Shown here: piece by piece, positions 26,371-35,213 of the stretch
How positions within the stretch are numbered: the stretch's first letter is position 1
How the letters are laid out: every line of letters begins with the position of its first letter
Translations under genes and position numbers: made by a program
Origin: Lachnospiraceae bacterium
Lineage (GTDB): Bacteria; Bacillota; Clostridia; Lachnospirales; Lachnospiraceae
Assembly (NCBI GenBank): GCA_017396555.1
Contig: JAFQLS010000019.1
Location: 1-46,176 of the forward strand
Direction: 5' to 3'
Length of the DNA stretch: 46,176 bases
Notes under the pieces: generated by a model
Told to the model about the DNA's origin: nothing
Database searches by the model: none
What the model saw: only the letters and a program-made list of their open reading frames with translations

Positions 26371-27801
26371 TTATGCTTTATGTCCACCAACCTGATGATT
26401 TCGTTCTATCGTAGTTGCTCCTTCTACAAGATTAATACCCTTTAACACTGCATTTTTTCCGTATTTCCCTTGTATATCTAACATTGCATCCTGTAACCTT
26501 TTTTCTTTAATGAGTTTTTCTTCTTTTTTGCTTTTTAATATATCTGCAAACAAATCAAGTTGAACATAATCACCAACTGTTTTAGAAACATTTTTAACAT
26601 TTCCAAGTGTAATATTAACTTTTTTTATAAGCAGATTACTATCAACCTTTTCATCAAATATTTGAAGTATTGCTTTTTTGATTATTTCAGTTGAAGATGT
26701 GTGTTCTTTCAATTTCATTGTAGCATGCATAGGCTTAGGAACGGTTCTTCCGTACGCATCAAGAGACATCTCTCCAGCATAGTCTTTACTTTCCCTATCA
26801 TAAGCAATATCGAGACCAACCAAGTCAGTGACTAACTTCTTATCTACTAAATCAAGAACAATAAGTTCTATCATTTCTTTTACAATTAATCGCCCCTTGT
26901 CATAACTATAGCCATAGCTTAACACCTGTCCCGACGATATTGAATTTACCTTTGGCTTATATCTTTTAATATCTCTTATGGTACAAGGTTCAATTCCCCA
27001 TGCATGGTCAATTAATAATTCGGCATCCACACCAAATAATTTAAAAAGTAAATCTTCCCCTGTACCATAACCTATTCGACTTACGGACATTCGTGCAACA
27101 TCTCCCATAGTATACATTCCATTGTCATTTAACCTTTTCTGCACTCCTCTTCCAACACGCCAAAAATCCGTCAACGGCTTATGATTCCATAACAATTCTT
27201 TGTAGGAAAGTTCATTAAGCTCTGCTATTCTTACACCCTCACTATCTGCCTCTTCATGCTTTGCAACTATGTCCATAGCAATCTTGGCAAGATACATATT
27301 GGTTCCAATACCTGCTGTTGCTGTTATTCCCGTTTTCTTATAAACCTCTTTTATTATCCTTCGCGTAAGTTCTCTGGGAGATACAGCTCTTTTCCCCCTG
27401 TCACTGTAAAACTTTAAATAATCTGTTATATCAATAAATACTTCATCTATAGAATATACATGTATATCTTCCGAGCTAACAAATTCAAGATAAATATTAT
27501 ATATTCTACTGCTATAATCCATATATAACCTCATTCTTGGAGGTGCTATTATAAATTCAACTGTTTTACCTGTCTCAGCCTTAACTTTATCACATCTTGC
27601 TATGACCTCAAATAGCCTTGAACGCCCCGACAAACCATATTTCTTAAGTGATGGAGATACAGCAAGACAGATAGTTTTTGCAGTTCTTGACTCATCTGCG
27701 ACAACAAGATTAGTGGTAAGCGGATCAAGTCCTCTTTCAACACATTCTACAGAAGCATAAAATGATTTTAAATCTATTGCAATGTAATGTCTATTATTCA
27801 T
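26371..27801 (-). CDS. Y-family DNA polymerase (UmuC/UvrX-like, translesion)
   Basis: 476 residues. The catalytic palm has AIDLKSFYASVECVERG (first metal Asp) and VYSIDEVFIDIT (second Asp-Glu). 'ATAGIGTNMYLAKIAMDI' and a helix-hairpin-helix region (WRVGRGVQKRLNDNGMYTMG) follow, then the little-finger domain. It copies past damaged bases at the cost of mutations. Transcribed from a promoter whose spacer carries an SOS-like palindrome, with a small partner protein next to it, which fits a damage-inducible mutagenesis unit. Confidence 0.93.
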   Translation of the reverse strand: MNNRHYIAIDLKSFYASVECVERGLDPLTTNLVVADESRTAKTICLAVSPSLKKYGLSGRSRLFEVIARCDKVKAETGKTVEFIIAPPRMRLYMDYSSRIYNIYLEFVSSEDIHVYSIDEVFIDITDYLKFYSDRGKRAVSPRELTRRIIKEVYKKTGITATAGIGTNMYLAKIAMDIVAKHEEADSEGVRIAELNELSYKELLWNHKPLTDFWRVGRGVQKRLNDNGMYTMGDVARMSVSRIGYGTGEDLLFKLFGVDAELLIDHAWGIEPCTIRDIKRYKPKVNSISSGQVLSYGYSYDKGRLIVKEMIELIVLDLVDKKLVTDLVGLDIAYDRESKDYAGEMSLDAYGRTVPKPMHATMKLKEHTSSTEIIKKAILQIFDEKVDSNLLIKKVNITLGNVKNVSKTVGDYVQLDLFADILKSKKEEKLIKEKRLQDAMLDIQGKYGKNAVLKGINLVEGATTIERNHQVGGHKA

Positions 27802-27831
27802 CTCATATGCCTCCTATCAATATCTCAAAAT

Positions 27832-27860
27832 ATTATATCAAACATTTGTTTGTTTTTCAA
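27832..27860 (-). promoter_or_regulatory. promoter with embedded SOS-like operator for the Y-family polymerase
   Basis: TTGAAA (27855-27860), 17 bases, TATAAT (27832-27837). The spacer holds the palindrome CAAACATTTGTTTG (27839-27852), a two-base variant of the LexA box seen at recA. A repressor there would block the promoter. Confidence 0.65.
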
Positions 27861-27865
27861 TTTAA

Positions 27866-27894
27866 TTGCTTAAATCTCTCGTTTATATTATAAT
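27866..27894 (+). promoter_or_regulatory. promoter of the RNA methyltransferase gene
   Basis: TTGCTT (27866-27871), 17 bases, TATAAT (27889-27894), back-to-back with the polymerase promoter. Confidence 0.5.
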
Positions 27895-27930
27895 TATTCT
27901 TCATAAAATTATTTTAAGGAGCTCAGATAT

Positions 27931-28746
27931 ATGTCCAACATAATAGAAATTACAGATTTTAATGCACCGGAACTTGATATATATGCACGACTTAGTGAAA
28001 ACGAATTACTTAATCGTCATGAACCTGAAAAAGGCATATTCATTGCAGAAAGTCCTATAGTTATAGAACGTGCCCTTGACGCAGGCTATTCTCCAATATC
28101 TATGCTTGTAGAAAATAAACATATTGATACACAAGCCCAAAAACTGATTATTCGATGCAATGATATTCCTATATACACTGCTGAATTTGATGTTCTTACC
28201 AACCTTACCGGTTTCAAACTAACAAGAGGGATGTTATGTGCGATGAAACGCCAACCTCTTAAAACTCCTGAAGAGATATGTTCAAAAGCAAGACGAATAG
28301 CAATTCTTGAGGATGTAATGAATCCAACAAATGTTGGTGCAATTATTCGTTCTGCTGCAGCCCTTAATATTGATGCTGTATTGCTAACAGAATCCTGTAG
28401 TAATCCTTTATACCGAAGAGCTATACGCGTTAGCATGGGCACTGTATTTCAAATACCATGGACATTTATTCCAAATGTGTCTACCAATTATGTGGAATAT
28501 ATAAAAGCCTTAGATTTTAAAACTGCTGCAATGGCACTTTGTGATAATACACTTCCAATAGATACTCCCGAACTAAACAAAATTGACAAGCTATCAATTA
28601 TTCTTGGAACAGAAGGCGAAGGACTAAAAAAAGAAACCATTGAAGCTTGCGATTACACAATCAAGATTCCAATGGCAAATGGTGTTGATTCCTTAAATGT
28701 AGCAGCTGCCAGCGCAGTTGCATTCTGGCAGCTTGGAATTCATTAA
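27931..28746 (+). CDS. SpoU/TrmH-family RNA 2'-O-methyltransferase
   Basis: 271 residues. The N-terminal substrate-binding part (about 1-100; GIFIAESPIVIERAL) precedes a SPOUT knot domain with the three motifs: 'ILEDVMNPTNVGAIIRSAAA' (motif 1), 'ILGTEGEGL' (motif 2) and 'IPMANGVDSLNVAAASAV' (motif 3). It methylates a ribose in tRNA or rRNA; the target cannot be told from sequence. AAGGAG site upstream. Converges on the secreted protein gene at 28751 with 4 bases between stop codons. Confidence 0.9.
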   Translation: MSNIIEITDFNAPELDIYARLSENELLNRHEPEKGIFIAESPIVIERALDAGYSPISMLVENKHIDTQAQKLIIRCNDIPIYTAEFDVLTNLTGFKLTRGMLCAMKRQPLKTPEEICSKARRIAILEDVMNPTNVGAIIRSAAALNIDAVLLTESCSNPLYRRAIRVSMGTVFQIPWTFIPNVSTNYVEYIKALDFKTAAMALCDNTLPIDTPELNKIDKLSIILGTEGEGLKKETIEACDYTIKIPMANGVDSLNVAAASAVAFWQLGIH

Positions 28747-28750
28747 TATA

Positions 28751-31138
28751 TTATTTTATACGAATCTGCTTTACTTTAGACCAGCCAGAGTAAAGCTTTT
28801 TCTTATTCTTATTAAGCTTAATCGTCTTATATGTACGAATTCTTACATAATATTTTTTATCAGACTTAAGCTTCTTAACAGACCTTGATGTAGTCTTTCT
28901 ACTTACATTAATACTCTTTGTAGTCTTTTTGGTAAATTTTTTATTTGTAGAATACTGTATCTCGTATCCGCTTATCTGAACAGACTGCTTTTTCCACTTA
29001 ACTACCATCTGCTTTTTCTTAGCTGCAAGCTTTGTAAGCTTTGTAGTTTTTGGCTTAATAGTAAAATTTTTTGTTACCTTTCCATTATAACCATTCTTAA
29101 ATTTTATAGTTACCGTAGCTACGCCAACATTTTTATTATTGCTATACTTAACACTGTAATTATTAGCACTAATAACATTACCCCTGGTATCCTTAGCTAC
29201 CACCTTTGGTTTTCTATATTTTCCATTATAAATATAGTTCTTTGTCTTTAAATCTACGGTTCTAACCGGATATGTATTTTGTGTTGTTGTCGGTTCTTCC
29301 GGCTCCGTTGGTTTATCTATCGTTGTTGACTCTTCCGACTCCGTTGGTTTATCTAACGTTGTTGACTCTTCCGGCTCCGTTGGGTCATCTGATGTTGTCG
29401 ACTCTTCCGGCTCTGTTGGTTCATCTAAGGTTGTTGACTCTTCCGGCTCCGTTGGAGTCTCTGGAAAATTCGACTCATAAAAATTTACACATATGGTAGT
29501 CATAACATTTTCCAATGCTTTCACATCAGCTACAGTTGTAAGGTTCCCATCATAATAATCACTTAAGAAGATAAATACATAGTCTCCTGTAATTATGTCA
29601 TAACTATCATTTGCATAAAAATAATATTTTCCTGTTTCTCCTTCTTTCACTGTAAATTCAACTGTATTTGACCAATCTGTTTCCTCAGATGCGCTGCTAC
29701 TTTCCCAGTATTCCTTCTTTATACCTATAATCACATCATTAGCATACAATAGCATTTCCTGTACAATATCATAATCAATGACATTATCCTCTTCATCGTA
29801 CCAATTAACTATAATATATGGTGCATTCTGATTAGGAATGCGAGACGAACCCTTTATATCATTAATACTAACACTTGTAGGATAATCTGTAACTTCTATT
29901 CTTGATACCACCGGATATTCTATATCCTGATAAATGTCAATAGCCTTAAATCCATAATTACTATAAACAAGCTCATAATAGTCTTTCAGTGAATTTGCCA
30001 CTTCAAATCCAATATCATCCTCTGAAGCCTTAAGACCTGTTATATACACCTTGTCTAGTATAAAATCAGCTGGAAAATTACGGTTTTCTATATGTAAAAA
30101 TGTAGCACCACTAATTTCTCCATCAATAGTCAAATCCTTTTCTGCATTAAGAACAAGAACTCCTCTTGTATCAATGTTATCATCCTTCACACCACCAACA
30201 AAATTACCACCAATAGTCATTGATGTGTTCTCATTCAAATCAAGACAGGCATTTGATGTCAATTCAACATTTGTTACACTTCCACTATTTAATTGTAAAT
30301 ACGCTGAATTTGTAATTCTAAGCTTCAAAACATTGTTAATGCTTGCTCTATATACATATACATTATCAATGTCGACTGTTGTTTTATTATTTCCAGATAT
30401 CTTAGTATCATATAAATTGCCAGTACCACTAATATTAATAAGTGCCTCGCTGTTACCTTGTGTAAATATTCCATCACGCACTGCAACTAAACTGCAAAGT
30501 TCAACAGTTGCTTTTCCCGCATACGATACTTTGTTATCATTTCCTGCATCATTGCTCATATATATACCTTGAAAACAAGTCTCACTACTAGCATTAATTA
30601 TTTGCAAATAAGCATTCGTTCCAACTGAAGAACCTTCAAATCCACCAGCATATACGGTAGGCAAAAGTTCCGCTTCTGTTCCTCCAAGCCCTCCTAGTGA
30701 ACCTGCACTTCCTTCAAGATAAGTTCTTACATTATCAAGTGTGAGCTTATATCCTGCTAAAAATATTTCTCTATGCGGAACACTTCCAAGAGCATCGCTT
30801 GATTCAAAATGCATACCAATGTCCTTAAACACAACATTTGCTCCAGTTATCTGTATCGGGCAACGAAATGTTAAACATACTCCAGCTTGTCCGGTAATTG
30901 TTGTACCTCCGGAAATATACAACGGATTCATCTTACCTGTATCAGTTGCACTTGTTGTAATGGTAATATTTTCAGAAACAATAATATTAGTTTTATTTTC
31001 AGATATTGCTGTTAGAAATTCTTCCGGTGTATCTACTACTGTCTCTGTAGCTGCATATATTTCAACAAAATTATCTATACACAATACATTTATCACAAAC
31101 AAGACTATTGCTATATATAATGTAAATATTTTTTTCAT
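28751..31138 (-). CDS. large secreted protein with beta-helix-like N-terminal half, Pro/Glu/Thr repeat and Ig/Fn3-like C-terminus
   Basis: 795 residues from the ATG at 31136-31138, preceded by AGGAGAATG. Signal peptide (MKKIFTLYIAIVLFVINVLC). Residues about 35-400 are rich in Asn/Gly/Ile with recurrent short beta steps (DNVRTYLEGSAG, NISGTGNLYDTKISGN), as in right-handed beta-helix surface proteins. About 400-560 is an acidic domain. A 12-residue repeat PTEPEESTTLDE is present in about 4.5 copies and acts as a stalk. A beta domain (IYNGKYRKPKVVAKD) and a fibronectin-III-like domain end the protein, closing VKQIRIK, much like the VKSVKVK ends of the two large secreted proteins at 6391-11700. 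Carbohydrate or host-ligand binding is possible, unproven. No sorting motif. Confidence 0.8.
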   Translation of the reverse strand: MKKIFTLYIAIVLFVINVLCIDNFVEIYAATETVVDTPEEFLTAISENKTNIIVSENITITTSATDTGKMNPLYISGGTTITGQAGVCLTFRCPIQITGANVVFKDIGMHFESSDALGSVPHREIFLAGYKLTLDNVRTYLEGSAGSLGGLGGTEAELLPTVYAGGFEGSSVGTNAYLQIINASSETCFQGIYMSNDAGNDNKVSYAGKATVELCSLVAVRDGIFTQGNSEALINISGTGNLYDTKISGNNKTTVDIDNVYVYRASINNVLKLRITNSAYLQLNSGSVTNVELTSNACLDLNENTSMTIGGNFVGGVKDDNIDTRGVLVLNAEKDLTIDGEISGATFLHIENRNFPADFILDKVYITGLKASEDDIGFEVANSLKDYYELVYSNYGFKAIDIYQDIEYPVVSRIEVTDYPTSVSINDIKGSSRIPNQNAPYIIVNWYDEEDNVIDYDIVQEMLLYANDVIIGIKKEYWESSSASEETDWSNTVEFTVKEGETGKYYFYANDSYDIITGDYVFIFLSDYYDGNLTTVADVKALENVMTTICVNFYESNFPETPTEPEESTTLDEPTEPEESTTSDDPTEPEESTTLDKPTESEESTTIDKPTEPEEPTTTQNTYPVRTVDLKTKNYIYNGKYRKPKVVAKDTRGNVISANNYSVKYSNNKNVGVATVTIKFKNGYNGKVTKNFTIKPKTTKLTKLAAKKKQMVVKWKKQSVQISGYEIQYSTNKKFTKKTTKSINVSRKTTSRSVKKLKSDKKYYVRIRTYKTIKLNKNKKKLYSGWSKVKQIRIK
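29295..29455 (-). repeat. 36-bp tandem repeat coding a PTEPEESTT stalk
   Basis: Four full 36-bp units (29295-29330, 29331-29366, 29367-29402, 29403-29438) plus a partial one, differing at a few bases. They are in frame (12 codons) and encode a Pro/Glu/Thr linker, so copy number can vary without frameshift. Confidence 0.9.
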
Positions 31139-31167
31139 AGGCATTCTCCTCATAATTTCTTTAACTT

Positions 31168-31196
31168 ATTATACCAAATTCTACATATTTTTTCAT
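31168..31196 (-). promoter_or_regulatory. probable promoter of the 795-residue secreted protein
   Basis: An extended -10 TGGTATAAT (TATAAT at 31168-31173) with a weak ATGAAA-type -35, 17 bases upstream. Confidence 0.4.
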
Positions 31197-31212
31197 TATT
31201 TTAAAGATAATA

Positions 31213-31241
31213 ATTGCATTTTTATTACATTTTTATTATTC
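31213..31241 (+). promoter_or_regulatory. possible promoter of glnA
   Basis: TTGCAT, 17 bases, TATTCT in a very AT-rich stretch; a TATAAT-like sequence lies slightly downstream. Tentative. The ribosome binding site TAGGAGGT before 31299 is strong. Confidence 0.35.
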
Positions 31242-31298
31242 TATAATTACAGAAAAAAAAGGTGGATTTACACACTTACATAGGAGGTACTTGAACAA

Positions 31299-32723
31299 AT
31301 GGCAAGAACAGTACAAGAATTAATGGACATGATTAAAGACAATGATATTCAGATGGTTGACTTTAAGATTGTAGATATTAACGGACAATTTCGTCATGTG
31401 ACAATTCCAGCCGAACAGTTTAATGAAGACACTTTAAAGGATGGTATCGGATTTGATGCTTCTAACTATGGTTATGCTGTAGTCGAGAAAAGTGATATGG
31501 TATTTATACCTGACTTAGACACAGCATTAGTTGATCCTTTCTGCGAAATACCAACCTTATCTATCACAGGTAATGCAATGGTAATCGACTATCCAGAAAA
31601 CAGACCACTTGACCAGTATCCAAGAAACATCGTATTGGCTGCTGAGCAGTATATGAAGGATTCAGGTATTGCCGACACAATGCTTATTCTTCCTGAATTT
31701 GAATTCCATTTATTTGATAATGCAGGATGGAATATTTCTCCTGACCATATTTCTATGCATGTCGATGCAGAACAGTCATACTGGAATAGCGAAACTGAAG
31801 GACAGGGCTGTGTTGTAGCTCATCAGAAGAACTATCATATAGCTAAACCATTTGATACATCTTATGAATGTCGTTCAGAAATGTGTCTTGAGATGGCAAA
31901 AGCTGGTATTCCTATTAAATATCATCATCCGGAGGTTGGTGCAGCAGGACAGTTCGAAATAGAACCAATGCTTGGTCAGATGTCAAAAATGGCTGATAAC
32001 ACAATGATGATTAAATACATAATTCATAACACAGCATTAAAATATGGCAAAGTTGCAACATTTATGCCAAAGCCTGTATATAATGAAGCCGGAAATGGTA
32101 TGCATGTACATATGCTCTTATTAAAAGATGGCGAACCTGTATTCTCAGATGATAACGGATACTCACATCTTAGTGAAACTGCACATTACTTTATGGGTGG
32201 ATTATTAAAACATATTGCTTCATTGTGTGCATTAACTAATCCAAGTACTAACTCATTTAAGAGATTAGTCCCAGGATTCGAAGCTCCTGTTACTGTTGGT
32301 TATGCAACATCTAACCGTAGTGCAGTTATTAGAATTCCTGCATATGCTAAGACACCTAACTTAAGACGTTTTGAGATTCGTAACCCTGATGCAACATGTA
32401 ATCCTTATCTTTGCTATGCTGCATTACTTATGGCAGGTCTTGATGGTGTTAAAAATAAGATTGACCCTCATGCAAATGGTTGGGGACCATACGATATGAA
32501 CCTCTATTCATTATCAGATGAAGAAAAGGCTAAGTTATCTTCTCTTCCAACCTGTTTAGATGATGCACTTGATGCACTTGAAGCTGACCACGACTACTTA
32601 ACAGCCGGTGGCGTATTCCCAGAACAGCTTATCAAAAACTTTATCGCAAACAAGAGAAAGGAATGTGCCGAGCTTGCTAAGATTCCACATCCTGCAGAGT
32701 TTGACAGATATTTTAATTTATAA
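31299..32723 (+). CDS. glnA: glutamine synthetase, type I
   Basis: 474 residues, ATP-dependent ammonia + glutamate to glutamine. The metal- and substrate-binding motifs are present: LPEFEFHLFD, GQFEIEP, 'NGMHVHMLLLKDG' (ammonia/Glu site), KRLVPGFEAPVTVGYATSNR (ATP site) and 'RRFEIRNPDATCNPYL'. N-terminal beta-grasp domain (about 1-100). Single gene, with its own terminator. Whether it is adenylylated or feedback-inhibited cannot be settled from sequence alone. Confidence 0.97.
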   Translation: MARTVQELMDMIKDNDIQMVDFKIVDINGQFRHVTIPAEQFNEDTLKDGIGFDASNYGYAVVEKSDMVFIPDLDTALVDPFCEIPTLSITGNAMVIDYPENRPLDQYPRNIVLAAEQYMKDSGIADTMLILPEFEFHLFDNAGWNISPDHISMHVDAEQSYWNSETEGQGCVVAHQKNYHIAKPFDTSYECRSEMCLEMAKAGIPIKYHHPEVGAAGQFEIEPMLGQMSKMADNTMMIKYIIHNTALKYGKVATFMPKPVYNEAGNGMHVHMLLLKDGEPVFSDDNGYSHLSETAHYFMGGLLKHIASLCALTNPSTNSFKRLVPGFEAPVTVGYATSNRSAVIRIPAYAKTPNLRRFEIRNPDATCNPYLCYAALLMAGLDGVKNKIDPHANGWGPYDMNLYSLSDEEKAKLSSLPTCLDDALDALEADHDYLTAGGVFPEQLIKNFIANKRKECAELAKIPHPAEFDRYFNL

Positions 32724-32729
32724 TTCAAA

Positions 32730-32759
32730 ACCTCCGCAAGTTGTAAAACCTGCGGAGGT
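32730..32759. terminator. terminator between glnA and degV
   Basis: ACCTCCGCA and TGCGGAGGT arms (9 bp) around a 12-base loop, followed by a T-rich run on the plus strand. The convergent DegV gene ends 5 bases away, so the stem may serve both. Confidence 0.75.
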
Positions 32760-32764
32760 AATTT

Positions 32765-33637
32765 TTATTTTAGTCGTTCTTGTAATTCCTTAGAAAATCC
32801 TGCCAGTCCAAATGCCGCCGGACCACCATGTGTAGTTATAACTCCATTTGCCTGAATCCATTCAACGGTCTTAAATCCACATTCATCTGCAGTATATTCG
32901 ACCTTAGCCATTACTTCTTCACTTAATCCTATAGTGTATACGCACCACAAACATTCCCTGTCAAGATTGTAGTTCTCTGCATAATCCTTAACTAACTGCG
33001 AAGCAACTTTTATCATCTTACCACGATATTTTTTAGTAGCAACTAATTTACCTTCGAGCAACTCAATACATGGATGCAAATTAAGAATCTTACTTCCAAG
33101 AAATGCAACATTACTTACTCTTCCACCAGCACGCAAAAATTCCAAATCATTAGGAGCAAAACACATATTAGCTCTATCAATTAAATCATTTGCCTTTTCA
33201 ACTGCTTCTTCAAGAGTTATATCTGGATTAGCTTTAAGAAGCTTTGCCATTTCTACAACAATTATTCCCTGACCTATAGATACCTGTTTAGTATCAATCG
33301 CAGTAATATAATCTCTTCCTTCCCCGGCAATCATTGCACTCTGATATGCACAGGTCGTAACTGCCGAATATGCAAGATACAATATATGTGCATCAGGGTA
33401 TTTTTCATGAATCTCATCAAATACAGTATAAAAATCATCCGGTGTACTACCACTTGTCTTAGGTAGTTTACCTGTACTATCATAAAAATCACAAATTTTT
33501 TGTACCGGAAACGAACCATCATCGACTGTCTCATCACCAAATGCAACATGCATAGGTGCTATATAAATACCATACTCACTAGCAATATATTTAGAAATAT
33601 CAGAACCTGATTCTGCAACAAGAATTATTTTTCCCAT
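32765..33637 (-). CDS. DegV family (fatty-acid-binding) protein
   Basis: 290 residues. DegV signatures: AESGSDISKYIASEYGI at the N-terminus, 'KTSGSTPDDFYTVFDEI' and 'LRAGGRVSNVAFLGSKI', which line the fatty-acid pocket. In Firmicutes such proteins act as FakB, presenting exogenous fatty acids to the kinase FakA for phosphorylation. It has its own promoter and stands 124 bases downstream of the AMP-ligase gene on the same strand. A link to that lipid-like operon is possible but not required. Confidence 0.9.
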   Translation of the reverse strand: MGKIILVAESGSDISKYIASEYGIYIAPMHVAFGDETVDDGSFPVQKICDFYDSTGKLPKTSGSTPDDFYTVFDEIHEKYPDAHILYLAYSAVTTCAYQSAMIAGEGRDYITAIDTKQVSIGQGIIVVEMAKLLKANPDITLEEAVEKANDLIDRANMCFAPNDLEFLRAGGRVSNVAFLGSKILNLHPCIELLEGKLVATKKYRGKMIKVASQLVKDYAENYNLDRECLWCVYTIGLSEEVMAKVEYTADECGFKTVEWIQANGVITTHGGPAAFGLAGFSKELQERLK

Positions 33638-33670
33638 AATTACCTCTCAATAAAATACTATTATGAAGTT

Positions 33671-33699
33671 ATTATAAGTGGTTTTTAAAACTACGTCAA
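33671..33699 (-). promoter_or_regulatory. promoter of degV
   Basis: TTGACG (33694-33699), 17 bases, TATAAT (33671-33676). Confidence 0.7.
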
Positions 33700-33761
33700 G
33701 AATGATTTTTATAATTTGTTTATAATTTTTTTATATTTATTTTACAAAATAGCACTTCACT

Positions 33762-35213
33762 TTATTGTTTCCAACGCTTTTCATCAGAATCAACAATAAC
33801 CTCATACTGCTTTATTTTTTCATAAGCCGGCATATCTAAATTCAATTTTTCAAAAAATATATCCCATTTTTTTTCACTTAGCTCGCTCTTAATATAAATA
33901 CGACAACAAAGCTTTCCGTCCTTTATAAACAACTGTGCCTTATTTATTCCCGATTCCCTCGCACAAATCATTTCTTCTATATGTGAAGGTTCAATATTTT
34001 CACCATTTTCACCTATTAAAACCTTCTTAATTCTACCAGTTATATATAGTTTATAACCTCCATTAACCTCATCCTCTTTTAAATATCCCACATCTCCAGT
34101 CTTAAAATATCCATCCTCTGTAAATGATTTCTTTGTCAATTCAGGATTTGTAGCATATCCAATAAATACATTATCGCCTTTAACTACAACTTCACCAATT
34201 CCTTCTTCATTAGTATTAATAAGCTTTACATCTATATCTTCTGCAATGGTTCCTACTGTTTTTACATCTGAATCATATGGATACTGAATTGCAAATGTAG
34301 ATGCAGTTTCTGATAACGCATAAGCCTCCATCATATTTAGTCCATTGTCCTTATAAACTCTACGGATATTTTCATCCATAAGAGCCCCTCCACAGAACAG
34401 ATACTTTATTCTGTTTCCAAATGCCTTTGCAATATTACTTCCATATCCTTCATAAAATCTCTTATAAATAAGAGGTACTCCACAGAACAGAGTGGGATTT
34501 ACCTCCAAAATTTCTCTTGCCATAACAGCATTATCTGAGCACAAATAAATTGAAAATCCAAAAACCATAGAATATAGAAAATTATATATTCCTGCATAGG
34601 TATGACTCAAAGGCAGGCACAAATAATCAACATCGTTTTCATTAAAAGGACATCTTCTATACATTGAATCAAGTCCCGCAAATATATTTTTTTCAGAAAG
34701 CATAACTGCCTTCGGCTCTGCGGTTGTTCCGCTTGAAAATACAATCTTACAACACGACTCTGAATCTGCCAGCTCAAGCTCTTTATAATCACAATCACTT
34801 GAAGAAGCAAGTGCTTCCTCCATTAAAATATATATTGGAGCTTTGCAATCTTTAGCCACCTCTTCTATTATATCCTTCTTTTCTTCTCCATATAACACAC
34901 AGGCAATATCTAAACGTTTAATTGCCTGCTTAAGTTCATTTTCCTTCCACTCCTTAGATACACATACACTAATACCCACATAATGAAGAACGGCTAAATC
35001 AGCCATCATAAATTTAGCACTGTTGTTACCATAAATCAAAATCGCTTTGTTTTTCAATCCACATGATATCAAATATTTAGCCAGACAACGTGTCTGCTTA
35101 ATGAAATCACCATATGTAATGGAAACATATTTTCCATTTATCTTCTCATAAATGTGTTCTTTTTCCTTCCATTTTTGACTGTTACCTTCTAAAACTTTTT
35201 CCAATTCAATCAT
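33762..35213 (-). CDS. AMP-forming acyl/carboxylate ligase (ANL superfamily)
   Basis: 483 residues. The adenylate-forming motifs are in order: the phosphate loop FSSGTTAEPKAVML (158-171), 'AYALSETAS' , 'GYFKTGDVGYL' and 'GRIKKVLIGENGENIEPSHIEE'. The C-terminal subdomain is short and its end (DSDEKRWKQ) departs from the usual PxTxxGKxxR catalytic-Lys pattern, so the thioesterification half-reaction may be altered. It activates a carboxylate, probably a fatty or other hydrophobic acid. It overlaps the GNAT gene by 8 bases and is the last gene of the seven-gene operon. A role of feeding activated acyl groups to that GNAT protein is inferred from position only. Confidence 0.85.
   Translation of the reverse strand: MIELEKVLEGNSQKWKEKEHIYEKINGKYVSITYGDFIKQTRCLAKYLISCGLKNKAILIYGNNSAKFMMADLAVLHYVGISVCVSKEWKENELKQAIKRLDIACVLYGEEKKDIIEEVAKDCKAPIYILMEEALASSSDCDYKELELADSESCCKIVFSSGTTAEPKAVMLSEKNIFAGLDSMYRRCPFNENDVDYLCLPLSHTYAGIYNFLYSMVFGFSIYLCSDNAVMAREILEVNPTLFCGVPLIYKRFYEGYGSNIAKAFGNRIKYLFCGGALMDENIRRVYKDNGLNMMEAYALSETASTFAIQYPYDSDVKTVGTIAEDIDVKLINTNEEGIGEVVVKGDNVFIGYATNPELTKKSFTEDGYFKTGDVGYLKEDEVNGGYKLYITGRIKKVLIGENGENIEPSHIEEMICARESGINKAQLFIKDGKLCCRIYIKSELSEKKWDIFFEKLNLDMPAYEKIKQYEVIVDSDEKRWKQ

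Noticed and set aside
28086-28442. 118-residue minus-strand reading frame
   Set aside because: Antisense to the RNA methyltransferase, whose three family motifs confirm the plus strand.
29295-29455. CRISPR-like regular repeats
   Set aside because: The 36-bp units are head to tail without spacers and encode an in-frame Pro/Glu/Thr linker.
30051-30572. 173-residue plus-strand reading frame
   Set aside because: Antisense shadow of the secreted protein gene at 28751-31138; no ribosome site or domain.
33700-33761. Terminator after the seven-gene operon
   Set aside because: Only a 6-bp TATTTT/AAAATA palindrome in AT-rich sequence; not strong enough to call, so readthrough into degV is possible.
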